A stretch of DNA of 64,000 bases from an uncultured Aurantimonas sp. Its GTDB lineage: Bacteria; Pseudomonadota; Alphaproteobacteria; Rhizobiales; Rhizobiaceae. Each line of letters opens with the position of its first letter. Within the stretch, counting starts at the first letter, position 1. The translations under genes and the position numbers were made by a program. The stretch covers positions 124,001 through 188,000 of the forward strand of contig CANKZU010000002.1 in assembly GCA_947488615.1 (NCBI GenBank). The letters run 5' to 3'. The notes under the pieces are model-generated. The model did not search any database and was not told where the DNA came from. It was given only the letters and a program-made list of their open reading frames with translations. This document shows, one piece after another, positions 19,956 through 28,926 of this stretch.

Positions 19956-20900
19956 ATGACAGACATGCCTTCCCACATGGACCCGCGCCGCTCCTTCCAG
20001 GCGCTGACCCTGACGCTCCATCGCTACTGGGCCGATTACGGCTGCGTGGTGCTGCAACCCTACGACATGGAAGTGGGCGCCGGCACCTTCCATCCGGCGA
20101 CGACGCTGCGCGCGCTCGGGCCGAAGCGGTGGAACGCGGCCTATGTCCAGCCGTCGCGGCGGCCGAAGGATGGGCGTTACGGCGAGAACCCCAACCGGCT
20201 GCAGCATTATTACCAGTATCAGGTGATCCTGAAGCCGAACCCGTCGAACCTGCAGGAGCTCTATCTCGGCTCGTTGAAGGAAATCGGCATCGACCCGCTG
20301 CTGCACGACATCCGCTTTGTCGAGGACGATTGGGAAAGCCCGACGCTGGGCGCCTGGGGCCTCGGCTGGGAATGCTGGTGCGACGGCATGGAAGTGTCGC
20401 AGTTCACCTATTTCCAGCAGGTCTGCGGCATCGAATGCGCGCCGGTGGCGGGCGAACTGACCTATGGGCTCGAACGGCTGGCGATGTATGTCCAGAACGT
20501 CGACAACGTCTACGACCTCAATTTCAACGGCCGCGAGGGCGATGAGAGGGTCAGCTATGGTGATGTCTTCCTGCAGGCCGAGCAGGAATATTCGCGCTAC
20601 AATTTCGAGTTCGCCGACACGGCGATGCTGCTCAAGCATTTCGACGACGCCGAGGCGGAATGCCTGGCGCTCCTGAAGGCGGGGGCGCCGGGCGATCCGG
20701 GCACACTGCATCAATGCGTGCTGCCGGCCTACGACCAGTGCATCAAGGCCTCCCACGTCTTCAATCTGCTCGACGCGCGCGGCGTCATTTCGGTCACCGA
20801 GCGCCAGAGCTACATCCTGCGCGTCCGCACCCTCGCCAAGGCCTGCGGCGAGGCGTTTTTGCTGACCGACGCGGGCGGGGCACTGGCGGCCGCCGCCTGA
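19956..20900 (+). CDS. glyQ: Glycine--tRNA ligase alpha subunit
   Basis: 314 residues, the class II catalytic subunit of the (alpha-beta)2 bacterial glycyl-tRNA synthetase that charges tRNA-Gly. The family's near-invariant stretches are present: [46 protein letters not shown] and [19 protein letters not shown], the last two forming the active site. Length is normal. The ATG at 19956 is used, with MDPRRSF at 19977 a possible alternative. The beta subunit glyS is normally close downstream; here it is almost 3 kb away, with four genes and repeats between. Confidence 0.97.
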   Translation: MTDMPSHMDPRRSFQALTLTLHRYWADYGCVVLQPYDMEVGAGTFHPATTLRALGPKRWNAAYVQPSRRPKDGRYGENPNRLQHYYQYQVILKPNPSNLQELYLGSLKEIGIDPLLHDIRFVEDDWESPTLGAWGLGWECWCDGMEVSQFTYFQQVCGIECAPVAGELTYGLERLAMYVQNVDNVYDLNFNGREGDERVSYGDVFLQAEQEYSRYNFEFADTAMLLKHFDDAEAECLALLKAGAPGDPGTLHQCVLPAYDQCIKASHVFNLLDARGVISVTERQSYILRVRTLAKACGEAFLLTDAGGALAAAA

Positions 20901-20903
20901 CGG

Positions 20904-21233
20904 CTACCGAATCTCGACAATTCGCTCTCCGGCGTCCAGCGCCGCGACCAGTTCCGGCAAGGCGGCCTCGAAGACGTGGCGCAAGACCGGATTGCTTACG
21001 TTTCCCAATCTCACCCAAACGACTGGAACACCGGACTCCTCGTCGTTGGCCAGGCTGAGGAAATCAGCGTCCTTAGTGATCAGGACCGCTCTGGTATGGC
21101 ACGCGTGATCCCAAATCACGCGATCGTCGGACGCGCCAAGGCCGATTCGATTGACATGATCGGCTTCGTGTCCAGCCTCCCGTAGGTAATCAGCCAAGCC
21201 GGGGGGCAACTGCGCATCCACCAGGAAACGCAC
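20904..21233 (-). CDS. DUF5615 PIN-like protein, probable toxin of a TA pair
   Basis: 109 residues with a PIN-like layout: opening MRFLVDAQLPPGL, central acidic positions in ASDDRVIWDHA and LITKDADFL (aspartates that would bind the catalytic metal), and a VVWVRLGNVSN strand. DUF5615 proteins are commonly encoded just downstream of DUF433 antitoxin-like genes, as here: the GTG start at 21233 lies two bases after the stop of the DUF433 gene. A ribonuclease toxin role is inference from this pairing. It converges on glyQ with a three-base gap. Confidence 0.85.
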   Translation of the reverse strand: MRFLVDAQLPPGLADYLREAGHEADHVNRIGLGASDDRVIWDHACHTRAVLITKDADFLSLANDEESGVPVVWVRLGNVSNPVLRHVFEAALPELVAALDAGERIVEIR

Positions 21234-21235
21234 GG

Positions 21236-21898
21236 CTAGGCCGCTCGGATAACGCGGTGGTCGATCGTTCTGGCGGCATAGTCCAGCGCCGCGTCGATAT
21301 CCTTCTCCGAGAGATAGTCGAAATCTCTTAGAATATCCTCGCGTGCCGCTCCCGAGGCCAGCATTTCGAGGATATCGGTAACACGCACGCGCGTGCCGCG
21401 AACCGTCGGCCGCCCTCCGCAGATGGCGGGATCCGAGACAATGCGGTCGGCTCTGTCATCGTCGGCGCGGCGGAGTACGCCGGGTCGGATTTGTTCCAAC
21501 TCGTCATGCAGAACATTGATCCGGTCTTCTTCCCGTCTTCGCTTTCCGTAGGCTGCGAGAAATGCCTCCAGAGCCACGGTCACCTCGCTCGCCAGTCGCG
21601 TGTCCGGCGGCACGACGGCGAACCATTGCCTGAGCATCTTTTCGGTTCGATCGCCGTCCGGTTCAGCGTTCGGATGAGCTTTGACTGCGAGATAGTCCTC
21701 AGCCCTTTCGAATTGCCGGCGAAGAAACTTGCTGGGTGCGAAACGCCAGGTTTCGCCATCGCGCAGGGCGTACCAGGAGCGGGTGAAAGACACGCGGCGT
21801 AGGAGTTCCGGGCTCCGATCCAGCGCGTCACCGTAGCGGATGATCTGCGTTTGCGCGTGATCGAGGGAGACCACCGGTTTCGGCAAAGGCTTCGACAT
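21236..21898 (-). CDS. DUF433 domain protein with long N-terminal extension, probable antitoxin
   Basis: 220 residues. The C-terminal 70 residues are a DUF433 winged-helix domain (VSDPAICGGRPTVRGTRVRVTDILEML, then the SEKDIDAALDYA helix). DUF433 antitoxins are usually 75-110 residues; this one has about 140 extra N-terminal residues (SWYALRDGETWRFAPSKFL and a helical Arg/Glu-rich middle) that I cannot assign. The start at 21898 (MSKPLPKPVV) follows AAAGGGTGG. The promoter region upstream (21900-21965) is markedly AT-rich compared with the rest of the window. The partner DUF5615 gene follows directly. Confidence 0.85.
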   Translation of the reverse strand: MSKPLPKPVVSLDHAQTQIIRYGDALDRSPELLRRVSFTRSWYALRDGETWRFAPSKFLRRQFERAEDYLAVKAHPNAEPDGDRTEKMLRQWFAVVPPDTRLASEVTVALEAFLAAYGKRRREEDRINVLHDELEQIRPGVLRRADDDRADRIVSDPAICGGRPTVRGTRVRVTDILEMLASGAAREDILRDFDYLSEKDIDAALDYAARTIDHRVIRAA

Positions 21899-22066
21899 GT
21901 TTGCCACCCTTTCAGGTAAAATAGATATGCATGTTAATACACCATAATAATCTTTTGGTCCAACGCTGTATCCGTGCCACCGGATGCGACATCGCATTTG
22001 CTTTTCCACCGGACGGCTTATTTCCCCCCGTCATACGAAGAAGCTTTTCAATCACGAGAGGTCGCG

Positions 22067-22957
22067 ATGCAGTGGCGCGGACGCAGGCAGTCGAGCAATA
22101 TCGAGGACAGACGGGGCGCCGGCGGCGGCTTCGGCCGGCGCGGCGGCGGGGGCTTGCGACTGCCGATACGGGCCGGCGGCGGTGGCACGATCGGCATGAT
22201 CATCATCGCGCTGGTGCTGTGGCTCGGCTTCGGCATCAACCCATTGCAGCTTCTCGGCATGGCCGATGGCGGCGGCAGCAGCTATCAGGCCAGCCAGCGC
22301 TCCGGGCCGGGCGTCGCGGGGACTTCCGACGAGACCGATGATTTCGTCGCCACCGTCCTTGCCGACACCGAGGATGTCTGGACCCAGCGCTTCCGTGAGG
22401 CGGGCGAGACCTATCCGGCGCCGACGCTGGTCCTGTTTACCAACCGGGTCGATTCGGCCTGCGGCATCGCCGGCGCGGCGACCGGGCCGTTCTACTGCCC
22501 GTCCGATTCCAAGCTCTATATCGATCTGGGCTTCTTCGATCAGCTGCGCAACCAGCTCGGCGCGCCGGGCGATTTCGCCCAAGCCTATGTCATCGCACAC
22601 GAGGTCGGCCATCACATCCAGAACCTCACCGGTGTCTTGCCGAAATTCCATCAGGCGCGCTCGCGCATGAGCGAGGCGGAAGCGAACGCCATGTCGGTGC
22701 GGGTCGAATTGCAGGCCGATTGCTATGCCGGCATCTGGGCCAATGGCAGCCGTGGATATCTCGAAGCGGGTGACATCGACGAGGCGCTCAACGCGGCGCA
22801 GCAGATCGGCGACGACACGCTGCAAAAGCGCAGCCAGGGCACCGTGGTGCCGGACAGCTTCACCCATGGCACGTCGGCGCAGCGCCAGGAGTGGTTCCGG
22901 CGCGGCTTCGAGAGCGGCGATTTCGGCGCTTGCGACACGCTGAGCGGCGCGATCTGA
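22067..22957 (+). CDS. YpfJ-family neutral zinc metallopeptidase
   Basis: 296 residues. A Gly/Arg-rich basic N-terminus (1-40), one transmembrane helix (about 42-59) and a large extracytoplasmic domain with the zinc motif HEVGHH (178-183) and downstream ELQADCYAGIWA supplying the third ligand. This matches the YpfJ/zinc-metalloprotease superfamily, whose substrates are unknown. The ATG at 22067 follows GAGAGGT. It stands between the TA-like pair and the DUF559 gene. Confidence 0.95.
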   Translation: MQWRGRRQSSNIEDRRGAGGGFGRRGGGGLRLPIRAGGGGTIGMIIIALVLWLGFGINPLQLLGMADGGGSSYQASQRSGPGVAGTSDETDDFVATVLADTEDVWTQRFREAGETYPAPTLVLFTNRVDSACGIAGAATGPFYCPSDSKLYIDLGFFDQLRNQLGAPGDFAQAYVIAHEVGHHIQNLTGVLPKFHQARSRMSEAEANAMSVRVELQADCYAGIWANGSRGYLEAGDIDEALNAAQQIGDDTLQKRSQGTVVPDSFTHGTSAQRQEWFRRGFESGDFGACDTLSGAI

Positions 22958-22978
22958 CGCGCGTCGGGCGTCGCAGTC

Positions 22979-23422
22979 ATGGCGATGACCCGCCTCGAGG
23001 CGAAGGCGCATCGCGCCCGACGCGCCATCGCCGCGCAGACAACCGCGCTGGAGGAGCACCTCTGGGGCGGTATCCGCGCGATCCCGGGTGAGGGCGGCCA
23101 TTTCCATCGGCAGGTGATGATCGGACCTTACCTCGCCGATTTCGTCTCCCATCGCCTGCGGCTCATCATCGAGGTCGACGGCGCCCAGCATGCGCGCCCC
23201 GACCGGCAGGCTAGGGACGCCGCGCGCGACCGCTGGCTCGGCGAGTGCGGCTATCTGGTCGTGCGCTTCGCTAACAATACGGTCCGCGCCGATTCCGCCG
23301 CGGTTCTCGAAGCCATCCGTACCGTGGTCGACGCGCGGCGGCATCTGCCACCCGGAGAGGAACCGGCCAAGCCGAAAGTTCCCGGGAAGAAGCGTCCGCG
23401 GCCGAAACCCGGAACCTCCTGA
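22979..23422 (+). CDS. DUF559 (Vsr-like) endonuclease-domain protein
   Basis: 147 residues. The domain (about 5-115) belongs to the PD-(D/E)xK-like DUF559 family: EEHLWGGIR, HRQVMIGPYLADFVSHRLRLIIEVDGAQH (with the acidic E-V-D and His) and a final VVRFANNTV strand. The C-terminal 25 residues are Lys/Pro-rich (KPKVPGKKRPRPKPG) and may contact DNA. Members are related to very-short-patch repair endonucleases; biological function is not established. It begins 21 bases after the peptidase gene, so probably shares its transcript. Confidence 0.88.
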   Translation: MAMTRLEAKAHRARRAIAAQTTALEEHLWGGIRAIPGEGGHFHRQVMIGPYLADFVSHRLRLIIEVDGAQHARPDRQARDAARDRWLGECGYLVVRFANNTVRADSAAVLEAIRTVVDARRHLPPGEEPAKPKVPGKKRPRPKPGTS

Positions 23423-23643
23423 GGGGGATCGTCGATGATCGGGCAGGATCCTTGTTCGACCGTCCCCATTGGGGCGGTCTGATCGCGCGGCGGCCGGAAC
23501 TGGGTTTCGATCGCCAATGCTGCCGGGCGCTGCGCTGCTGGAACGCGGCGGTGCGGTGCGAACGCGATGCTGTCCTTGACACGATCTTTGCCGTGGTCGA
23601 AGAGCGTCGCCAAATAGCGAGCGATTGACGATCCAGCTCCCAA

Positions 23644-23733
23644 CCTCCCCCTTGTGGGGCTTGTGAGGGAAGGGTCGTTGCTGTCACCACACCCCGGCGC
23701 GAACGCGCCGACCCTCCCCATCGAGGGGAGGGT
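23644..23733. repeat. RIME/REP-like intergenic palindromes upstream of glyS
   Basis: Two GC-rich dyads lie in the 446-base gap before glyS: CCTCCCCCTTGTGGGGC with flanking half-sites near 23644-23680, and ACCCTCCCC-ATCGA-GGGGAGGGT (23711-23733, perfect nine-pair arms). The ATC(G/A)AGGGGAG half-site recurs inside glyS at about 26108. The rest of the gap (23423-23640) has a short CCGTCCCCATTGGGGCGG dyad and no supported gene. Confidence 0.6.
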
Positions 23734-23749
23734 GGAGAAATGCCGAGCC

Positions 23750-23869
23750 ATGCCCGACCTTCTTCTTGAACTGCGCTCCGGGGAAATCCCAGCCCGCCCG
23801 CGCTCCCGCAGCGCCATCGGTGCGAGGAAGCGCAACCAGGCGAACGGCATGCGGGCGGAGAGACACTGA
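23750..23869 (+). pseudogene. Duplicated 5' end of glyS (39-codon upstream frame)
   Basis: The first 48 bases (23750-23797) copy the first 48 bases of glyS with about five differences, four of them at synonymous third positions, encoding [16 protein letters not shown] against [16 protein letters not shown]. After that the frame diverges ([13 protein letters not shown]...) and stops at TGATG, overlapping the real glyS start by one base. It sits right after the intergenic palindromes. It could be a decayed duplication produced by repeat insertion, or a translated leader that couples to glyS; the synonymous pattern mildly favours some past coding constraint. Confidence 0.6.
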
Positions 23870-26553
23870 TGCCCGACCTTCTGCTTGAACTCCGCTCCGA
23901 GGAAATTCCCGCCCGCATGCAGCGCAAGGCGGCGGGCGATCTGAAGACGCGCGTCACCGATGCGCTGGTCGAGGCCGGGCTCACCTATGAGGGGGCGCGG
24001 GAATACTGGACGCCGCGGCGCCTCACCCTCGATATCCGTGGCGTCGAGGCGCGCTCCAAGGACGTCGCCGAGGAGCGCAAGGGACCGCGTACCGACGCGC
24101 CGCCAAAGGCCATCGAGGGGTTCCTGCGCGGCGCGGCGCTCGCCTCGATCGACGATGCGGAGATCCGCTCCGACCCGAAGAAGGGCGATTTCTACGTCGC
24201 GACGATCAGGAAGCCGGGCCGCCCGGCCGAGGCGATCATCGCCGACGCGATGCCGGGCATCATCAAGGGCTTTCCCTGGCCGAAATCCATGCGCTGGGGC
24301 GCCGCCTCGCGCGAGCCGGGTTCCTTGCGCTGGGTGCGACCGCTGCAATCGATCCTGTGTACCTTCGGTCCGGAAACCGAGGAGCCGGTAGTGGTCGATT
24401 TTTCCGTCGACGGCATCAAGGCCGGCAACGCGACGCGGGGCCACAGGTTTCACGCGCCGGAGGAATTCTCCGTCCGCCGCTTCGACGATTACGCGGCGAA
24501 GCTGGAAAAGGCCTTCGTCGTGCTCGACGCCGAGCGGCGCAAGGAGATGATCCGCCACGACGCGGAAAACCTCGCCTTCGCCAAGGGCCTCGAAGTGGTG
24601 CCGGACGACGGGCTGCTGGAGGAGGTGTCGGGGTTGGTCGAATGGCCGGTGACGCTGATCGGCGAGTTCGAGCCGGAATTTCTCGAGATCCCGCCGGAGA
24701 TCATCCGCTCGACCATCAAGGCCAACCAGAAGTGTTTCGTGTTGCGGCCACAGGGATCGGTCGAGCCGGAGGCTCGCAAGGCCGACCGGCCGTCGCCCGG
24801 TCAGGGCGCCCCCGCGGAGCCGTCTGCGCAGCAGGCCGGCGTGAGCGAAAACAAACTCTCCAACCATTTCGTCCTGGTCTCGAACATCGAGGCGCATGAC
24901 GGCGGCGCGGCGATCGCCGCCGGCAACGGCAAGGTGGTGCGGGCGCGGCTGTCGGATGCGCTTTATTTCTGGCAGACCGACCAGGCGGATCTGCCGGATC
25001 TTCAGAGCCTTGCGGCCTCGGCCGAGAAATTCGACCTCGATCTGACAAAGCCGCTCGACCAGCGCATGGCCAAGCTCGACGCGCTCGGCGTGACGTTCCA
25101 CGCCAAGCTGGGTACGCAGGGCGAACGGGTCAGTCGCATCGCCGCGCTGGCCGAGGAGATCGCGCGGACGGTCTATCCGGAGGGCGCGACGCTCGGCGGC
25201 GAGGCGGTTTCGGCCTACGAACTGGCGGCGCTGGCCAAACGCGCGGCGGTGCTGGCCAAGGCGGATCTGACCACCGAGGCGGTCGGCGAGTTTCCCGAGC
25301 TGCAGGGGCTGATGGGCCGCTATTACGCGGCGCTGCAGGGCGAGCATCCGAGCGTCCAGGCGGCGATCGAGGAGCATTACAAGCCGCTCGGGCCGACGGA
25401 TACCGTGCCGAGCGATCCGGTGGCGGTGTGCGTGGCGCTGGCCGACAAGCTCGACATGCTGGTCGGGTTTTGGGCGATTGGTGAGAAACCGACGGGGTCC
25501 AAGGACCCTTATGCGCTCAGACGAGCGGCGTTGGGCGTGATCCGGCTGGTGGTGGAGAACAAGGCACGATTGCACATTATCAATATCGTGATGCAACCGC
25601 TTCTTTCTTTCTATATGTCGCAGCAAAAGCAAAGCTCTGAGCCTTATATCCAGAATATTCAGAACCTTGCCGCAGCCGGGCTGGCTTCCGAAGATCTCGC
25701 ACGCGAGATTCACAACCGCCTGCTGGGTCCTTCTGGGCTCGAAGCTTTCCTTGAGGTCGTCCCAGAACTCGCCTGGTCATTAAGCTTGGACCTCATCTCC
25801 TTCTTCCACGATCGCCTGAAGGTCCAACTCCGCGAGGCCGGTGCGCGGCACGACCTTGTCGATGCGGTGCTGTCGGCTGGCGCCGCCCCCTCATCCGCCC
25901 TTCCGGGGCACCTTCTCCCCGTCGGGGAGAAGAACAGGTCTGCGCCGACAGACGCCTCATCCGGATACGGCAACGGCAAAAGAACTGCGGACGGCGACGA
26001 AAAGGGCGCCATTTCTCGCCCCGACGGGGAGAGGGCGGAAGACGCGAAGCGGCGGCCGGGTGAGGGGGCGGATGCGCCAACATCCGAAGTGACGCCTTCT
26101 GCCTTCCATCAAGGGGAGAGTGCAGCACCCAACGACGACCTTCTCGACATCACCCGCCGCGTCGAGGCGCTGGGCCAATTCCTCGGCTCGGAAGACGGCC
26201 GGAATCTCCTCGCCGGCACCCGCCGCGCGGCGAATATTCTCGCCGCCGAGGAGAAGAAGGGCACGCGCATCGCCGAGGCCGTCGACCTCGATCTTTTGAG
26301 CGAGCACGAGGAAAAGGTGCTGGCCGGCGCCGTCGACCGGGCCGAGATGGAGCTGGAAGAGGCGCTGGCGGTGGAGAACTATGCGCACGCCATGGCCGCG
26401 CTCGCGAACTTGCGCATTCCCGTCGACGCGTTTTTCGACAAGGTTCTGGTCAACGCAGAGGACGAGGCCGTGCGCGCCAATCGGCTGGCGCTACTCGCCC
26501 GCATCCGCGCGGCGACGCGCAAGGTCGCCGACTTCGGCAAGATCGCCGGCTGA
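23869..26553 (+). CDS. glyS: Glycine--tRNA ligase beta subunit, with three in-frame insertions
   Basis: 894 residues; bacterial GlyS is usually about 690-710. The tRNA-binding beta subunit partners the catalytic alpha subunit GlyQ. Recognisable blocks are [17 protein letters not shown] at the start, [23 protein letters not shown], the [10 protein letters not shown] region and a C-terminal HD/DALR-like end. Three stretches look inserted: about 295-327 (Pro/Ala/Gln-rich), about 565-640 (lower-[17 protein letters not shown]...) and about 672-754 (encoded by a RIME-like palindrome). Removing them leaves about 700 residues, the normal length. All keep frame and contain no stop. The ATG is at TGATG, overlapping the upstream duplicated fragment. 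Confidence 0.97.
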   Translation: MPDLLLELRSEEIPARMQRKAAGDLKTRVTDALVEAGLTYEGAREYWTPRRLTLDIRGVEARSKDVAEERKGPRTDAPPKAIEGFLRGAALASIDDAEIRSDPKKGDFYVATIRKPGRPAEAIIADAMPGIIKGFPWPKSMRWGAASREPGSLRWVRPLQSILCTFGPETEEPVVVDFSVDGIKAGNATRGHRFHAPEEFSVRRFDDYAAKLEKAFVVLDAERRKEMIRHDAENLAFAKGLEVVPDDGLLEEVSGLVEWPVTLIGEFEPEFLEIPPEIIRSTIKANQKCFVLRPQGSVEPEARKADRPSPGQGAPAEPSAQQAGVSENKLSNHFVLVSNIEAHDGGAAIAAGNGKVVRARLSDALYFWQTDQADLPDLQSLAASAEKFDLDLTKPLDQRMAKLDALGVTFHAKLGTQGERVSRIAALAEEIARTVYPEGATLGGEAVSAYELAALAKRAAVLAKADLTTEAVGEFPELQGLMGRYYAALQGEHPSVQAAIEEHYKPLGPTDTVPSDPVAVCVALADKLDMLVGFWAIGEKPTGSKDPYALRRAALGVIRLVVENKARLHIINIVMQPLLSFYMSQQKQSSEPYIQNIQNLAAAGLASEDLAREIHNRLLGPSGLEAFLEVVPELAWSLSLDLISFFHDRLKVQLREAGARHDLVDAVLSAGAAPSSALPGHLLPVGEKNRSAPTDASSGYGNGKRTADGDEKGAISRPDGERAEDAKRRPGEGADAPTSEVTPSAFHQGESAAPNDDLLDITRRVEALGQFLGSEDGRNLLAGTRRAANILAAEEKKGTRIAEAVDLDLLSEHEEKVLAGAVDRAEMELEEALAVENYAHAMAALANLRIPVDAFFDKVLVNAEDEAVRANRLALLARIRAATRKVADFGKIAG
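25883..26071. repeat. RIME-like palindromic element inside the glyS coding sequence
   Basis: The outer arms CCGCCCCCTCATCCG (25883-25897) and CGGGTGAGGGGGCGG (26057-26071) pair at 14 of 15 positions. Inside are a perfect hairpin CTTCTCCCCG-T-CGGGGAGAAG (25912-25932) and a similar CGCCCCGACGGGGAG near 26018-26032. This layout resembles rhizobial intergenic mosaic (RIME) elements, but here it is translated in frame as residues 672-735 of GlyS. Confidence 0.7.
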
Positions 26554-26656
26554 CCCAAAATCCACAATCGCCGGAAATTCGACCGGCGAAATATGGCAGT
26601 GGCAGGGCTCGGGGGACCGATCGTAATGCGTCGAGACCAGTCCGTGGCGGCGGTCG

Positions 26657-26671
26657 TTAACCAATAATTCA
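26657..26671. promoter_or_regulatory. CtrA-like site upstream of the lysozyme gene
   Basis: TTAA-N7-TTCA (26657-26671), one mismatch from the alphaproteobacterial CtrA consensus TTAA-N7-TTAA. It lies in the 340-base gap 26554-26893, whose first half is AT-rich; a short TGAACC-TTCG-GGTTCA hairpin lies at 26827-26842. A single near-match is weak evidence. Confidence 0.3.
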
Positions 26672-26893
26672 CCATAAGCTACGGAATTTCAGGCATTTGT
26701 GACAAATTGCTCAGGTCTTTGCGTCAAAGTTCACTGGCGGAGGGGCTGTAACATTTCGTGATCGACTTTGCCCGGAACCCGCCAGATTTGAAGGGGATAG
26801 CTGCACTCAGCCGCTTGGGACGGAATTGAACCTTCGGGTTCAGGGGGCCGTCTCGGAACCAGACTTCGAGCGACTTCGAGGGGAAACCAGCGA

Positions 26894-28429
26894 ATGATGA
26901 AGCTCAGCGCCGTTACGACGGCTGCCGTGAAATTTGCCTGCGCCATCGTCGCGGGCACGCTGTTGATCAGTGGTTCGGCTCAGGCCGAATGGAAGGCTCC
27001 GTGGAAATCGGGCGACAAGGCGCTCGTGATCGATGCCTACGAGTTCAACCCGATCAACTGGCAGGAACTGACCTCGGACAAGCGCATCGCCGGCTTTATC
27101 AACAAGGCCTCCGATGGCCTGCCGCCGGCGTGGAGCTGCGGCAAGGCGGACGGCGACGACTACAAGCTGTGCAAGAATCGCTGGTGGAAATATTCCGTCA
27201 CCAAAGAGCTCTATATGACCCGCCGCGAGATGGCGAAGATGAAGGGGCTCGTCTGGGGCGCCTATCATCTCGGCCGTCCGGGCAATCCGCGTGAGCAGGC
27301 CGACCATTTCATCGAATTCGCCGAGCCGGCCGACGACGATCTGATCGCGCTCGACATCGAGGACAATTCCGAGGAGTGGATGAGCCTCGCCGATGCCGAG
27401 ATCTTCGCCGACCAGATCAAGATCCGCACCGGCCGCTACCCGGTTCTCTACACCAACGGCTCGACGGCGAAATACGTCTCCGACCACAAGGCCAAATACC
27501 CGCTGCTGTCGCGTCTGCCGCTCTGGTATGCGCGCTACCGCGACGACATCACCGGCAAGTTTCCCGAGGAGACCTGGCCGAGCTATGCGCTGTGGCAGTT
27601 CTCCTCGATGCACAATTGCGACAGCCGCAGCTGCCCTTACCGAGTGAAGGGCGCCAAGACCGATATCGACGTGAACGTGTCGACGATGGACGTCGCCGGC
27701 CTCAAGGCGGCCTGGCCCTTCAACGAGCTGATCGAGCGCGCGCCGGAAGCCGACGAGCCGGCGATGATGATCGCTTCGATCGACGAGGCGACCAAGGCCG
27801 AGGTGGCCAAGGCCGCCGTCGCGACGAAAACCGCCGCGACGACCCCGCCCATGCCGCGGGCCAAGCCGACGACGAACCCGTTGCTCGCCGCCTATGGCCC
27901 CGCCGAGCAGCACGCGCGGCTAGACCCGCTGAAACTCCTGACCAATGTCGCCCGTGGCGAAACGAAGGCGGACAAGCCGGGGCTTGTGGCGGATGCCGGT
28001 AAGGCGCCTGTCGCCCCTGTCGTAGCGGCCCAGACCGAGGCGCCGTCGGGTGAAGCCGTCCGCGAGTTCCAGACTCATCTCGCCGCCCTGCGGGAGGCGG
28101 TCGCCTATGCCGCCAACGAGGTCGACCGGTTATTCATCGGCCGGGCCGAAGCTGCGACGCGTCCTGGAGATGCGCGGACACCGGGCGCTGGCGACGACAA
28201 TGCCGCGCTGGATTCGCGGCAGCGCTCGCGTTTCGCCGAAATCGTCAAAGCGGCGGAAGCGGCCAGGAAAGCCGGTGCCCTACCGATGCCGGCGCGGATC
28301 CTTTCGCAGCTTGGTGCCGAGAGCGGCGGCCGGGGACCGCGCATTGCCGTAGCCGGTTCTGGGCAGCGCTTTGCCGGGCTCGATATGCCGGCTCGCCGCA
28401 TCGGCGCGGCGTTCGAAGCGACACGCTGA
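26894..28429 (+). CDS. Exported GH25-family lysozyme-like protein
   Basis: 511 residues. A signal peptide (to about residue 31, SGSAQA/EW) is followed by a glycoside hydrolase 25 domain (about 42-270) with the catalytic carboxylates placed as in the family: Asp47 in LVIDAYEFN and Asp154/Glu156 in LIALDIEDN. The family cleaves peptidoglycan N-acetylmuramyl bonds. The C-terminal 230 residues are Ala/Pro/Lys-rich, low complexity and without a recognised domain; they may reach across or bind the envelope. Two ATG codons (26894, 26897) follow GAGGGGAAA. The 340-base upstream gap suggests independent regulation. Confidence 0.9.
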   Translation: MMKLSAVTTAAVKFACAIVAGTLLISGSAQAEWKAPWKSGDKALVIDAYEFNPINWQELTSDKRIAGFINKASDGLPPAWSCGKADGDDYKLCKNRWWKYSVTKELYMTRREMAKMKGLVWGAYHLGRPGNPREQADHFIEFAEPADDDLIALDIEDNSEEWMSLADAEIFADQIKIRTGRYPVLYTNGSTAKYVSDHKAKYPLLSRLPLWYARYRDDITGKFPEETWPSYALWQFSSMHNCDSRSCPYRVKGAKTDIDVNVSTMDVAGLKAAWPFNELIERAPEADEPAMMIASIDEATKAEVAKAAVATKTAATTPPMPRAKPTTNPLLAAYGPAEQHARLDPLKLLTNVARGETKADKPGLVADAGKAPVAPVVAAQTEAPSGEAVREFQTHLAALREAVAYAANEVDRLFIGRAEAATRPGDARTPGAGDDNAALDSRQRSRFAEIVKAAEAARKAGALPMPARILSQLGAESGGRGPRIAVAGSGQRFAGLDMPARRIGAAFEATR

Positions 28430-28552
28430 TCCGATGCTCTTGGTTTTTTTACGCTCAGCAAAAATTTATCGGATCAATGCGGAACCAAAGCCACGGACAA
28501 CCGTTTAAGGCCCGTACAATTTTGCTCACAGATTAAATTCGGATGCTTTGAA

Positions 28553-28801
28553 ATGAATAAAACAATTGGCTGGGTCGTCGGTATCATCGTTCTTTTGATC
28601 GTGGTGTGGTTCGCCTTCACGATGATCAATGTCGACGTGACCGAGGAAGGCGCGTTGCCGGAAGTCAGCGTCGAAGGCGGTCAGTTGCCCGAGGCAGAGG
28701 TCACGACTGGCGACATCGACGTCGGCACGGAAGAAAAGACCGTCACGGTCCCGACGATCGACGTCGAGCCGGCCCCAGACACCGACAAACCCGCCAACTA
28801 A
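28553..28801 (+). CDS. Small single-pass membrane protein with acidic tail
   Basis: 82 residues: an N-terminal transmembrane helix (about 5-24), then an acidic, Val/Glu/Thr/Pro-rich tail with no cysteine. Short proteins of this type follow lysozyme or envelope genes in several rhizobia but have no known role. The ATG at 28553 lies in an AT-rich stretch with a weak ribosome site. It is closed by a clear terminator 38 bases downstream, which supports it being a real gene. Confidence 0.7.
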   Translation: MNKTIGWVVGIIVLLIVVWFAFTMINVDVTEEGALPEVSVEGGQLPEAEVTTGDIDVGTEEKTVTVPTIDVEPAPDTDKPAN

Positions 28802-28838
28802 GTTCTGGCGAGCCGTCTACGGTTCCAGTAAGAACCCT

Positions 28839-28870
28839 AAAGGGCAGTGGCTTAAGCCATTGCCCTTTTT
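28839..28870 (+). terminator. Rho-independent terminator
   Basis: AAAGGGCAGTGGCTT and AAGCCATTGCCCTTT form a 15-pair stem with one G-T pair and almost no loop, running into TTTTT. It ends the small membrane protein gene before sua5. Confidence 0.9.
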
Positions 28871-28926
28871 CTGTTTGCGGGCTGATCCACCTTGGGTCCG
28901 CATGATGTCTCGTTTGGAAGCCGGCT

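Noticed and set aside
23251..25713. An 820-codon minus-strand frame over the DUF559 gene and glyS
   Set aside because: It lies antisense to a certain aminoacyl-tRNA synthetase gene, has no domain and runs through the intergenic palindromes; it is an artefact of composition.
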